Positions 13,298 through 21,659 of a stretch of 24,671 bases of DNA are shown here, piece after piece. The first letter of the stretch is position 1; the number at the start of each line of letters is the position of its first letter. The translations under genes and the position numbers were made by a program. The notes below the pieces were generated by a model, which was given only the letters and a program-made list of their open reading frames with translations, was not told the origin of the DNA and did not search any database. The DNA lies in contig DHLV01000151.1 in NCBI GenBank assembly GCA_002405445.1, positions 1-24,671 on the forward strand. Reading direction: 5' to 3'. Origin of the DNA: Flammeovirgaceae bacterium UBA4659 (GTDB lineage Bacteria > Bacteroidota > Bacteroidia > Cytophagales > Cyclobacteriaceae).

Positions 13298-14902
13298 ATG
13301 CATTTAGAAAATATTACTGTTATTTTGTTGTTATTGGCGGTGGTAACTGCTTTGGCGGAAATCACTGACAGGGTGAAGATACCCTACCCGGTGCTGCTCG
13401 TACTTGCTGGTATTGCCATTAGCCTCATCCCCGATTTGCCTTCGGTGGAAATGAACCCGGAAGTGATGTTTTTGATCTTTCTCCCTCCTGCACTGTACTC
13501 TGCTGCATGGACTACTTCATGGCCAGAATTCAAAGCAAATATACGCTCCATATCGCTGCTGGCTGTTGGCTGCGTGCTCTTTACAACAACCGTTGTTGCG
13601 GCCATTGCGCATTATGCCATCCCCGGATTTGGGTGGCCTGAATCTTTTGTGCTGGGGGCCATTATTTCACCACCCGATGCCGTGGCGGCCACTGCTGCCA
13701 CGGTGGGCCTCAAAGTGCCCAAACGATTGATCACCATTCTGGAGGGCGAGAGTTTGGTAAACGATGCCACCGGGCTGATCGCAATGCGGTATGCGATTGC
13801 GGCAACAGCATCAGGCACATTTATCTTTTGGCTTGCAGGCATCAACTTTGTGTACGTTGCAGCCGGTGGAATCCTCATCGGATGGGCCGTAGGTTGGCTT
13901 TTTTATTGGATACATAAAATGACACCCGACAATCCCACCACTGATACGACCATGACGTTCATTGCTCCGTATGTAGCGTATGTGATTGCTGAAGCAAAAC
14001 ACATACATGTATCTGGTGTATTGGCGGTTGTAACATGCGGCTTGTTTTTGAGCCAGCGCTCATCACAGATTTTTAAGCACGGAGCGCGCATGCAAGCCTG
14101 GGCCACATGGGATACCGTCATTTTCATTTTGAATGGGCTGATTTTTGTGTTGATTGGCCTGCAATTGCCACACATTCTTTTTAACATTTCTCAACATTCG
14201 TTTGGAACATTGCTGTGGTATGGGGCTGTGGTAAGTTTGGCCACCATCTTATCCAGAATAATTTGGGTGTACCCGGGAGCCTATCTGCCACGGTTACTGA
14301 GCAGGCGAATTCGCGAACGTGAGCCGCGGCCGCCAGCCCGCAACGTGTTTATTGTGGCATGGTCAGGCATGCGTGGTGTTGTTTCGCTGGCTGCTGCACT
14401 GGCCTTACCGATTGCGTTTTCAGATGGTACCATGTTCCCCAATCGCGATTTGATCATTTTTCTCACCTTCGCAGTGATCTTTTCAACGCTCGTTTTCCAG
14501 GGAATGACTTTGCCGGTATTAATCAAACGGCTAGGGGTGCAGCCCGACATCAGCTCGAAGGAAGTTGAGGACAAGGCTCGTTATGCCATGGCAGCGGCAC
14601 TCATTGAACACATCGAAGAAAATTTTTCACTGGGTGTGGACGAAACGATTCTCAACAGGATCAAGCTGAAGTATGAGTTACGCATTCAGCGCCTCAATCA
14701 AGAAGAAGGCAGCGGAAAGCTTACCGATGACCAGATCAAGAATTTTCTGGAGATGCAACGGGCGCTCATCAACCAGGAGCGAGTGTTTTTAGATGAAATG
14801 CGAAAGAAAGGTGAACTAAGCGATGAGGTGCTTCGCAAAATTGAACGTGAATTAGATCTTGAGGAATCGCGTTTGATGCTGGAATTGGAGGAAGGTGATT
14901 GA
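13298..14902 (+). CDS. CPA1-family Na+/H+ antiporter
   Basis: This 534-residue membrane protein has about 12 helices in residues 5-415, including ISPPDAVAATAATVGL and the CPA1 ion-binding pair in GESLVNDATGLIAM (Asn-Asp). It also has the WSGMRGVVSLAAALALP block (Arg in helix 11). Residues about 420-534 form a cytoplasmic, charged, largely helical tail. This family exchanges cytoplasmic Na+ (or K+) for H+ in pH and salt homeostasis. ATG 13298 is chosen over the in-frame TTG 13277 because the first helix follows at once. It is divergent from the pterin genes (156-nt gap with no strong promoter seen) and convergent with ribF (37-nt gap). Ion preference cannot be read from the sequence. Confidence 0.92.
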   Translation: MHLENITVILLLLAVVTALAEITDRVKIPYPVLLVLAGIAISLIPDLPSVEMNPEVMFLIFLPPALYSAAWTTSWPEFKANIRSISLLAVGCVLFTTTVVAAIAHYAIPGFGWPESFVLGAIISPPDAVAATAATVGLKVPKRLITILEGESLVNDATGLIAMRYAIAATASGTFIFWLAGINFVYVAAGGILIGWAVGWLFYWIHKMTPDNPTTDTTMTFIAPYVAYVIAEAKHIHVSGVLAVVTCGLFLSQRSSQIFKHGARMQAWATWDTVIFILNGLIFVLIGLQLPHILFNISQHSFGTLLWYGAVVSLATILSRIIWVYPGAYLPRLLSRRIREREPRPPARNVFIVAWSGMRGVVSLAAALALPIAFSDGTMFPNRDLIIFLTFAVIFSTLVFQGMTLPVLIKRLGVQPDISSKEVEDKARYAMAAALIEHIEENFSLGVDETILNRIKLKYELRIQRLNQEEGSGKLTDDQIKNFLEMQRALINQERVFLDEMRKKGELSDEVLRKIERELDLEESRLMLELEEGD

Positions 14903-14939
14903 GAGCCTTCAGGCGGTTTCATCGCAAAGAAAACAAACT

Positions 14940-15881
14940 TCACCTACCGACTTTTCTGCTCAAGTGCGCCAACGCGTTTTGCTTGTCGTCAAACAGTTGC
15001 TCTTTAAGTGCCTCCAAATCTTTGAATTTGCTGTCGAGCCGAATCAACACATGAAAGAAAATGGTCAGATTCTCGCCATAGATATCGCGATCAAAATTGA
15101 AAAGGTTCACTTCAATTACACGTTTGGTACCACTCACCGTGGGCCGGTTGCCGATGTAAAGCATGCCTTGATATTCGGTTGCTTCGTGCCGCACAGTTAC
15201 CGCATAGATGCCGTCAGAGGGTATTAATTTGTGGCGCGAGTCTACGTCAATGTTGGCAGTAGGATAGCCCAGCACACGCCCGAGTTTATCGCCCTTCACC
15301 ACCGATCCGTTAATCGAATACGGGCGTCCCAAAAAATGACTGGCTGTTTCAATGTCTCCGCTTTCCAACGCGTGCCTGATCTTGGAAGAGCTCACGCCCA
15401 CATGGTCCACGTCTTGCCGCGCAATTTCTTCTACATCGAAACCATAAGCGGGTGCATTCATTTTCAATTGCTCAAAGCTTCCCTCGCGGTTGTTGCCAAA
15501 CCGGTGGTCATAGCCAATTACCAGTTTTTTGGTGCCAATGGTGTCCACCAAAATATCTTTTATGAACTTCTGAGAAGTGATGTGGGAAAATTCTTTGGTA
15601 AATGGTATCCGCAGTAGATGCTGGATACCTTGCTGCTTCAACAACTCGGCTTTTTCTTCGAACGTGTTGAGCAACCGCAGAGAATCGTCCTCAGGTTTCA
15701 GCACGAGGCGTGGGTGTGGCCAATAGGTGATGACCACCGTTTCGCCTCCGTTTTTTGAGGCAATCTCTTTCAGCCTGCCTAAAATTTTTTGATGGCCCAA
15801 ATGCACACCGTCAAATGTGCCGCTCGTCACTACTGCGTTTTTGAGTTGACTGAAGTCATCCAGGCTGTAGTAAATTCTCAT
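14940..15881 (-). CDS. ribF: Bifunctional riboflavin kinase / FAD synthetase
   Basis: This 313-residue enzyme makes FMN from riboflavin (C-terminal kinase) and FAD from FMN (N-terminal adenylyltransferase). The N-terminal domain shows the nucleotidyltransferase motif GTFDGVHLGHQ (21-31), VIGYDHRFG and SSSKIRHALESG. The kinase domain shows VVKGDKLGRVLGYPTANI, then SDGIYAV and IEVNLFNFDRDIYG. It is the last gene of the ftsX-DUF3098-uppP-truB-ribF run, starting 3 nt after the truB stop. The truB-ribF neighbourhood is common in bacteria. No terminator is obvious in the 37 nt before the convergent antiporter gene. Confidence 0.95.
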   Translation of the reverse strand: MRIYYSLDDFSQLKNAVVTSGTFDGVHLGHQKILGRLKEIASKNGGETVVITYWPHPRLVLKPEDDSLRLLNTFEEKAELLKQQGIQHLLRIPFTKEFSHITSQKFIKDILVDTIGTKKLVIGYDHRFGNNREGSFEQLKMNAPAYGFDVEEIARQDVDHVGVSSSKIRHALESGDIETASHFLGRPYSINGSVVKGDKLGRVLGYPTANIDVDSRHKLIPSDGIYAVTVRHEATEYQGMLYIGNRPTVSGTKRVIEVNLFNFDRDIYGENLTIFFHVLIRLDSKFKDLEALKEQLFDDKQNALAHLSRKVGR

Positions 15882-15884
15882 TTG

Positions 15885-16544
15885 CTATTCAATTTCCTCC
15901 AACGATTTGGCGTCTGTCAGTTTGAAGCTCCCTATCCGGGTTCGGCAAAGCAAACGCAAATATCCACCTACGCCCAAATCATTTCCAAAATCGCGTGCCA
16001 GGCTGCGAATGTATGTTCCCTTAGAGCAAACAACGCGAAATCCGATAATAGGCGGATTGATGTGCGTAATTTCAAAAATTGAAACTTCCACTTCTCGTGG
16101 TTTCAATTCAACGTCTTTACCTTTGCGTGCAAATTTGTAGGCACGTTTGCCATTTACTTTAATGGCAGAGTGCAGTGGAGGCACTTGTTGTAAATGGCCT
16201 GTCAGTTTTTTGGCAGTTGCGTATATCGCGTCTGTTGTGATGTGCGAAATCGGTACGCTAGGCGAAACTTCTGTTTCCAAGTCGTGTGAGGGCGTTGTTT
16301 GCCCAAGCACCAGTTCGCCCGTGTATTCTTTTTCTTGTGCTTGGTACTCGTCAATCTTTTTTGTGAACCTGCCTGTGCAAAGGATCAGCAAGCCCGTGGC
16401 CAACGGGTCCAGAGTGCCTGCATGGCCAATTTTCTTTGTCTTCAATTTGTGACGGAGCTTATTCACTACGTCAAAGGAAGTCCAATGTAATGGCTTGTTG
16501 ACCAGCAACACGCGACCCCCTTCTGATGCCGGAATGCTTTCCAT
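15885..16544 (-). CDS. truB: tRNA pseudouridine(55) synthase
   Basis: This 219-residue enzyme isomerises U55 of the tRNA T-loop. The catalytic Asp is D46 in GHAGTLDPLATG; the N-terminal NKPLHWTSFDVVNKLR block and QVPPLHSAIKVNGKRAY, KGTYIRSLARDFG blocks are typical TruB. It ends after the core fold without a PUA domain, as in many Bacteroidota. The start is the ATG at 16544, whose A is also the last base of the uppP TGA (TGATG arrangement). That implies translational coupling. The frame stays open far upstream inside uppP, but the upstream part is Cys/His-rich nonsense and not part of the gene. Confidence 0.94.
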   Translation of the reverse strand: MESIPASEGGRVLLVNKPLHWTSFDVVNKLRHKLKTKKIGHAGTLDPLATGLLILCTGRFTKKIDEYQAQEKEYTGELVLGQTTPSHDLETEVSPSVPISHITTDAIYATAKKLTGHLQQVPPLHSAIKVNGKRAYKFARKGKDVELKPREVEVSIFEITHINPPIIGFRVVCSKGTYIRSLARDFGNDLGVGGYLRLLCRTRIGSFKLTDAKSLEEIE

Positions 16545-17335
16545 CAAACACTGAGCTTTACGCCAGACATGTAAAGCACTAGAATGATGATGCCAGCAAC
16601 AATTCGGTAATACCCAAAAACCTTGAATCCATGATTGGTTAAGAAGGTGATGAATGATTTGATGGCGAACATTGCAACAACAAAAGCAACGGCATTTCCT
16701 ACTGCCAAGGATGTCATTTCGCTGGGCGTGAAGCCGCCCCCGGCCTGGTAAAATTTCAGCAACTTGTAGCCGGTTGCCGCAGCCATGGTGGGCACTGCGA
16801 GGAAGAACGAAAACTCCGCAGCAGCCTTTTTGGTGAGTTTCTCCGAAACACCCCCGATGATGGTAGCGGCTGATCGCGAAACACCGGGTATCATGGCAAT
16901 GCATTGATACAACCCGATTTTTAGCGCGACCCTGAACGTGATTGACTCAGAGCCGGATGCCTCATTTTCTTTGAACCCTCTGTCGATCAATAAGAAAACA
17001 ACACCTCCGATGATGAGCGTGGCGCCCACTACCTCTACGCGATCAAGTAACCGGTCAATGTAATCGTTGAAAACAAATCCAACAATGGCAGCCGGCAAAA
17101 ACGCAACGAATAACTTGAGGTAGAAGTCCCCGCTCTGCAAGAAACGCCTCCAATACAACACCACCACAGAAAGTATTGCACCCGACTGGATCGTAACTGT
17201 AAATGTTTTGGTAAATGGCGCTTCGGCAATACCCATCAGCGAAGAGGCTATAATCATGTGCCCGGTAGACGACACAGGCAAAAACTCGGTAAGACCTTCT
17301 ACGATGGCCAAAATAGTCGCTTCGATGATCGACAT
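16544..17335 (-). CDS. uppP: Undecaprenyl-diphosphate phosphatase
   Basis: This 263-residue inner-membrane protein dephosphorylates undecaprenyl diphosphate to recycle the lipid carrier of peptidoglycan and glycan synthesis. The family's two motifs are plain: EGLTEFLPVSSTGH (13-26) and PGVSRSAATIIGG. About eight helices are predicted. It begins 2 nt after the DUF3098 stop and overlaps truB by one base. The product also confers bacitracin tolerance in other species (BacA). It supplies the lipid carrier needed by PBP1C-type synthases and by the GT2 enzyme in this window. Confidence 0.96.
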   Translation of the reverse strand: MSIIEATILAIVEGLTEFLPVSSTGHMIIASSLMGIAEAPFTKTFTVTIQSGAILSVVVLYWRRFLQSGDFYLKLFVAFLPAAIVGFVFNDYIDRLLDRVEVVGATLIIGGVVFLLIDRGFKENEASGSESITFRVALKIGLYQCIAMIPGVSRSAATIIGGVSEKLTKKAAAEFSFFLAVPTMAAATGYKLLKFYQAGGGFTPSEMTSLAVGNAVAFVVAMFAIKSFITFLTNHGFKVFGYYRIVAGIIILVLYMSGVKLSV

Positions 17336-17337
17336 GA

Positions 17338-17550
17338 CTATTTCTTTTCTTTGGGCTCGGGTGTATGCAGAATGGCAAACAGTTCAATGATAAAGCCAGC
17401 CAATACAACGATGGGCCCCAAGGTGAGCCCAAGAAACCCGAATCCATAAGGTTCTTTGTCCATCGACATGATGATGAATCCCACCAAAAGCACGATGACA
17501 CCTGCCACCATCAGCTGATAATTTTTTCTACCAAATGGTAATTTGTTCAT
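17338..17550 (-). CDS. DUF3098 small membrane protein
   Basis: This 70-residue protein has two membrane helices (about 14-30 and 38-62) joined by MSMDKEPYGFG, with a charged C-terminal tail TPEPKEKK. The N terminus MNKLPFGRKNYQLM is typical of DUF3098, a family found mainly in Bacteroidota next to ftsX. The gene sits 9 nt after ftsX and 2 nt before uppP, so it is firmly in this operon. Function is unknown; a link to FtsX or lipid-carrier recycling is suggested by position only. Confidence 0.9.
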   Translation of the reverse strand: MNKLPFGRKNYQLMVAGVIVLLVGFIIMSMDKEPYGFGFLGLTLGPIVVLAGFIIELFAILHTPEPKEKK

Positions 17551-17559
17551 AGTAAATGG

Positions 17560-18456
17560 TCAATAAAGTTCATCTAACGAAAGATTGAGGTATTTGGCAA
17601 CTGCTCGGTAAGTACTGCCCAGCGCCACCACCATTCCAATCACCAAAAGAGCAACCCCCAGCACTATCAGGCGGTCATTGTTTTGAATTAATGCCAACTC
17701 TTCAATTCGCCTGGTGGCAAGCGAAATGACAAGCACCAGTAAACCTGAAGCGATGATGCCCGCAAGGGCACCGTGCAACAGTGCGCGGCCCAAAAAGGGT
17801 TTTTGGATAAACCACCGTTTTGCACCTACAAGTTGCATGCTACGGATTAAGAAACGCTGAGAGAAAAGCGCAAGCCGAATGGTGTTGTTGATGAGCAGAA
17901 CGATGGTAACCAACAGCAATGCCACCAAACTCATGAGCACCAACCCGATCTTTGTTACATTTTTGTTGATTGAGTCGATAAGGTTTTCGACATAGTACAC
18001 TTGAAACACGCCAGGCAGGCTTTCCACTTCTTGTTTGATTTTTCGCAAATGGGCAGCATCGTGAAATGGCTCGCCAATTTTCACCAGATATGCGTTTCGC
18101 AACGGGTTTTCGCCAAGAAATTTCTTGAAGTCTTCCCCCGTTTCTCTGATGAATTGCTTCGCAGCTTCTTCTTTTGAAACAAATTGTATGGCGTTAGCCG
18201 ACTTGCTTACAAACGGTTTTGCTTCAATGGCCTTTTCAATTTGCTTTATTTGCCCAGCAGTTAGTTGGCTTTTGAGGTACACTTGTACTTTCACATGATC
18301 GCGCACTGTGTGTTCCAATTCTTTTGAATAAATGACCAGTGCGCCAAATACACCAATAACAAAAAGTGCCAACGTAATGCTGAACACCACGCTGATGAAA
18401 GGGTAGCTGCCCAGTTTCTTCTTTCGGTATTTGCTAATGGTTACTTCGTTTGCCAT
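17560..18456 (-). CDS. ftsX: Cell-division protein FtsX
   Basis: This 298-residue protein has the FtsX plan: a short cytoplasmic start (MANEVTISKYRKKKLGSYPF), helix 1 (about 20-44), a large periplasmic domain (about 45-165), and three further helices (about 168-192, 220-243 and 262-283) with the ABC-permease block LVGAKRWFIQKPFLGRAL. With the ATPase FtsE it controls cell-wall hydrolases at division. No ftsE is in the window. ATG 18456 begins the operon ftsX-DUF3098-uppP-truB-ribF. Its upstream region is a decayed gene segment, and an unrelated open frame runs 16 nt into its 5' end. Confidence 0.93.
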   Translation of the reverse strand: MANEVTISKYRKKKLGSYPFISVVFSITLALFVIGVFGALVIYSKELEHTVRDHVKVQVYLKSQLTAGQIKQIEKAIEAKPFVSKSANAIQFVSKEEAAKQFIRETGEDFKKFLGENPLRNAYLVKIGEPFHDAAHLRKIKQEVESLPGVFQVYYVENLIDSINKNVTKIGLVLMSLVALLLVTIVLLINNTIRLALFSQRFLIRSMQLVGAKRWFIQKPFLGRALLHGALAGIIASGLLVLVISLATRRIEELALIQNNDRLIVLGVALLVIGMVVALGSTYRAVAKYLNLSLDELY

Positions 18457-18870
18457 GAGGGTTCAAATATACGGAGATAGGCGGTAACATTGGTCTTAGA
18501 GTTGAGGTAACCCTCACTTTCTTTGATTTTTCGAAATACGTCAGCTAACGACTTCTTATTCAGTTCCTGGATTTCTTGATTTGAAAAGAAAGTAGCATCA
18601 GGCTGGGTGCCATTTGCGCCATCCCAAAAGTTGATTGAATAGCTTTTTTTTCAGCTTCAACCCCTATTTCGCAAAAAAAATCAAGATTGAATCTTCTTTT
18701 GTTTTAAATCCCGTGAGGTTGTTTGGAAGGCTGACGATGTTCTTACCGTTCAAGAAATCTTGTTTTTCAACGCCACTTGATTTTGTGCGCAAATACCGAA
18801 TTATCTCCTTTCGATAATCTTTTAGAATTTTGTCAACTCCTGTGTGGTTCTGCTTTTGTGTTACACCCTG
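18441..18870 (-). pseudogene. Remnant of an unrecognised ORF upstream of ftsX (two frame segments)
   Basis: Two open segments on the minus strand lack a start codon. Segment 1 (18664-18870) encodes about 68 residues including HTGVDKILKDYRKEIIRYLR and SLPNNLTGFKTKEDSILIFF. Segment 2 (18441-18650), in another frame, encodes about 69 residues including INFWDGANGTQPDATFFSNQ and SLADVFRKIKESEGYLNSK, and ends inside the ftsX 5' end. They are separated by a stop and a frameshift near poly-A runs (18641-18680), consistent with one decayed gene. The composition looks protein-like, but I recognise no family. It could instead be the continuation of the Fic-related locus. Confidence 0.45.
18464..18471 (-). 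promoter_or_regulatory. Possible -7 element for the ftsX operon
   Basis: The minus-strand sequence TATATTTG (complement of 18464-18471) fits TAnnTTTG and lies 7 nt before the ftsX ATG. I see no TTTG 19-21 nt upstream. If used, it would give a leaderless or nearly leaderless mRNA. It may be chance in AT-rich sequence. Confidence 0.22.
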
Positions 18871-19867
18871 TTACCAGCTACCGTCAATGAAATATCTAGT
18901 TTTGTTTTTTCAAATAAGTTCCTGAATGTCGTTTCAATCAAATCCGCGTGAGACTGAAAAAGCAATCAAAGAATCTTCCAATCGATTGAAAATAGTTTGC
19001 GGTGTTTTGATTGAAGCTGCATATATTTTTTTTACTTCTTTTCCAAACATCGATTTCTTTTTTCAGGCCACTGCCTTCTGCTTTTGTGATTCCTTTTGCC
19101 GCTTTCAAACTGATTTCAAGTGACCAAACTAATTCGTTTGCCAAGTATTCCACAAACGCATTTGTATCCACCACATCTGCTTTGCAGACCGCGTTGAGGT
19201 AACCTTTTTTGTCCGCAGTTTTGATAACAAAAGGTGGGTATCCGTTGAGCGATAAAAAATAACTCATCAATTGCCTGCTTGTTGTGCCATTGCTGTCGTC
19301 AAAAAGATGTATCAAAAAAAATTGGTAATGGAATTGAGCCGCGATTTCGACTGGATGTATGGTACTCTCCGAAGGAACTTTGTTGACCCAAGTTTTCAGT
19401 TCTTCCATTTTGGCAGGGGTGTCTTCTGGTGAGCGACAGGCAAACATCTCAGCATTTTGTAGCCGAACGGAGTTCGGTTCTTTTTTATATTCACCCGGCT
19501 GGATTAGCTTTCGTGTAGGCTGCCCATCAGGTGTTTGAGCATTGCCTCAAAAAGGCCCCGCTAATATGATACGGTTGAGCTTTCGCACTCCTGATTCAGT
19601 TAACGACCTGTTTTGGTCTGTCGCGTATGCTTCAATGAGTTGGATGGCCACATCATGCGCCTTCATTTCCTCGTACTCGTGCATGGCGTGGTCACCAGTT
19701 GTTTTGCCGAAAAATCAACAATAGCTCGGTTTGGCCGTAGGTGAGTTTGTTTCCTTCAATGTGATTAGAATTGTAGTTTCATTCCAATCGGAATTTTTTG
19801 TTAAGCCTTTGTTGGCGTTCAGGATTGAGCGGTTTGAGGCGTTCGAGTTTGGCCTTAAGTAAGTCAT
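18861..19867 (-). pseudogene. Fic-family (Fido) AMP-transferase pseudogene
   Basis: Read on the minus strand, conceptual pieces reconstruct a Fic protein. They are LLKAKLERLKPLNPERQQRL, NYNSNHIEGNKLTYGQTELL, HEYEEMKAHDVAIQLIEAYA, DGQPTRKLIQPGEYKKEPNS, and SPEDTPAKMEELKTWVNKV. Damage: TGA at 19779-19781 where the family has Trp (E-W-N-Y-N-S-N), a frameshift near the A-run at 19718-19724, TGA at 19547-19549, and further frame changes before 18940. The Fic motif HPFxxGNGRxxR reads HLFDDSNGTTSR (19274-19309), so a conserved Gly and the ATP-phosphate Arg are also lost. No ATG in the correct frame precedes the first block. Intact Fic proteins attach AMP to target proteins. The longest open part (18938-19447) could still make a 169-residue product, but it would be inactive. 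Confidence 0.85.
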
Positions 19868-20001
19868 TTTTTTATTAGTTCAGAAAAGGGATAAGCTTCA
19901 ACCACCCAAGGTAGAGAAGAAATTAACCACGGGCAAGCACGAGGTCATTTTGGGGATTCTCCACAATTCACACTTGTGCGATCTACCACTCAGGATGATT
20001 G

Positions 20002-20034
20002 CAAAAAAAGAAACCCTCTCTTGGCAGGAGAGGG
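20002..20034 (-). terminator. Rho-independent terminator of the sigma/anti-sigma operon
   Basis: On the minus strand CCCTCTC (complement of 20028-20034), a 7-nt loop and GAGAGGG (complement of 20014-20020) are followed by TTTCTTTTTTT. It sits 35 nt after the stop of the putative anti-sigma gene. The rest of 19868-20068 shows no gene. Confidence 0.85.
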
Positions 20035-20068
20035 CTTCAAACCCGAAAACATAAACCCAAAAAACCAA

Positions 20069-20923
20069 TTAGCGACCTCGATACTCCTTCAGCTTCGAAA
20101 TCAATGCCTTGTCCTTGATTGGCTCTAATTTGGTGATGACCGACTGCTTCTCATCAAGTATGTAATACAAATCTCTGTAGTACATAAAAACAGCGCGGCT
20201 GTCACCATGTATCTCCAATATCTCATACAATCCCTCATCAAAATTCCCGTATAAATAGAGTTTGCCTTGTGCAAACTGATAGTGAAACGGGTACTTCTTA
20301 TTTGTTGCATCCATTTCAACCGCCATGTTTAAAACGGACACCTTGCTTGTTTTATTGCCTCTGACATTACTTTCGGGGCTGGCATTTCCTGAAAAATCTT
20401 CCGTTGGGTCAACCACCTCAATTGCGGGTATTACGGGCTCAACTTTTTTTACCGATTCCTTCGGGGTATGGTTTTCTCGCTTTTTTGCCTCTTTTCCATT
20501 GTCAACCAAAGGTGCGGGTTCCACATTTTGGGTTGCAGGTTCTTGTTGCTCGTTTAAACCAGGCTGTGCGGACTTTTTGATCGAATCTTCAATTGAAGTG
20601 GCCAGTTGTGCTGGGTTCAGATTTTTGGTTCCGTTGAAATAGTAGGAAAGCACGGCAATCAGCAGCCCCGCACCAACCACCCCCGCGGCAATTTTCAATG
20701 CTGAGGCTGATCCAAAGTTTACATTGGCACCCATCGGCACGTTATTCAGCATGGCTTTCAGTTCCGCTGCACGCGCTTTCTTTACACCTTCAATGGCCAT
20801 CCGCTGTACTACCACTTCTTTTTGCAGCGCCACGTTGGTTCGCAACTCGCTTTCAAAGGCTGCCTTCTCTGCATCGCCCAGCCGGTTGGTCAAATAGTCG
20901 TCTATTAACTCAAAATTGTTCAT
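20069..20923 (-). CDS. Putative anti-sigma factor, single-pass membrane protein
   Basis: This 284-residue protein has an N-terminal cytoplasmic region (1-70) opening MNNFELIDDYLTNRLGDAEK, typical of anti-sigma N termini ('dYl.g.Ls..E...fE..L..d..l...'). One membrane helix lies at about 75-94. A Glu/Pro/Lys-rich linker (about 100-185) follows, then a C-terminal domain (about 195-284) with KYPFHYQFAQGKLYLYGNF and YYRDLYYILDEK. It lacks the His-Cys-Cys zinc motif, so it is a zinc-less version. It lies 90 nt downstream of an ECF sigma gene on the same strand, which supports the call. It would hold the sigma factor at the membrane until an envelope signal acts. The signal is unknown. Confidence 0.72.
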   Translation of the reverse strand: MNNFELIDDYLTNRLGDAEKAAFESELRTNVALQKEVVVQRMAIEGVKKARAAELKAMLNNVPMGANVNFGSASALKIAAGVVGAGLLIAVLSYYFNGTKNLNPAQLATSIEDSIKKSAQPGLNEQQEPATQNVEPAPLVDNGKEAKKRENHTPKESVKKVEPVIPAIEVVDPTEDFSGNASPESNVRGNKTSKVSVLNMAVEMDATNKKYPFHYQFAQGKLYLYGNFDEGLYEILEIHGDSRAVFMYYRDLYYILDEKQSVITKLEPIKDKALISKLKEYRGR

Positions 20924-21013
20924 CTGTTAATCACCATTTAATTTTGGTTGGGTGATGGCAATACAACGTTTTTTCTTGTTCAATCATTCCATCAAATGCC
21001 ATTTCATCACCGG

Positions 21014-21586
21014 TCAATCAAGAAAGTCTTTTTCACTGTATTGCGCCTTCACCAAATCGTCCAGCTTTTGTTTGCACTTATATTTTTTTGTTTTGGCGGT
21101 ATCGGTGTTTGCGAAGCCTAGTTTGTCGGCTATCTCTTTCATCGATAATTCGTCAAAATAATAGTACATCAACACCTTTCGACACGTTTCACCTAATTGT
21201 TCGAGGCATTTGGCCATGATTTTTTCGCGCTCAGGGCCATCCATGTCAATTGAAGTGGGGGAGTCCTTTTCTTCGTTCGACAATCGTTTTTTCCGTTCCA
21301 GCTCTTTCCTCCACAGATTTTGGCAAATACTGTAGATGAAAGTGCTCATTTTGGAGGTTAACACCAGGTTGCCTGACCGGGCTTTTTGCCAGAAAACTAC
21401 CAGGGCATCTTGGTAAACATCCCGCGCCTCCTCTTCTGTTCCGCTATTGGTAATGACCAACTTGGTCATCATCCGATAGTACTTCTTGTAGATAATTTCG
21501 AGGGCTTTTTCGTCCCCTTTTTGTATCCGCTCGAAGATTTCCTTCTCGTCTATTTGCGAATTCGATTTGAATACCCGTAGTGCCAC
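21014..21586 (-). CDS. ECF-type RNA polymerase sigma factor
   Basis: This 190-residue protein has region 2 (about 15-95: IQKGDEKALEIIYKKYYRMM, then EEEARDVYQDALVVFWQKA and STFIYSICQNLWRKELERK) and region 4 (about 125-180: LGETCRKVLMYYYFDELSMK, EIADKLGF). These bind the -10 and -35 promoter elements. There is no region 1 or 3, as usual for ECF factors. The start is GTG 21586; no in-frame ATG precedes the conserved region. A putative anti-sigma gene follows. This pair probably forms an envelope-response switch; target promoters are not evident. Confidence 0.9.
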   Translation of the reverse strand: MALRVFKSNSQIDEKEIFERIQKGDEKALEIIYKKYYRMMTKLVITNSGTEEEARDVYQDALVVFWQKARSGNLVLTSKMSTFIYSICQNLWRKELERKKRLSNEEKDSPTSIDMDGPEREKIMAKCLEQLGETCRKVLMYYYFDELSMKEIADKLGFANTDTAKTKKYKCKQKLDDLVKAQYSEKDFLD

Positions 21587-21659
21587 GTGTGGTAACCTTA
21601 GATTAACGTTTAGGTAATTAATTCAGGGTTGAATGTCGGAATTTTCGTATCAACGCACA

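Noticed and set aside
16545..16904. In-frame upstream extension of truB by 120 codons
   Set aside because: It lies inside uppP, and the Cys/His-rich translation is unlike any TruB; the ATG at 16544 overlapping the uppP stop fits much better.
18938..19447. Intact small Fic-domain gene
   Set aside because: The frame is a fragment: Fic N-terminal blocks continue upstream past a TGA, and the active-site motif is damaged.
19547..19781. Alternative genetic code with TGA as Trp
   Set aside because: Nearby genes end in TGA at the expected family length (uppP, ftsX, queD-like, second DUF4199), and the Fic locus also has frameshifts that recoding cannot repair.
20928..20975. ATCACC...GGTGAT inverted repeat upstream of the anti-sigma gene as an operator
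   Set aside because: Only 6 bp arms with a 15-nt spacer; this occurs easily by chance.
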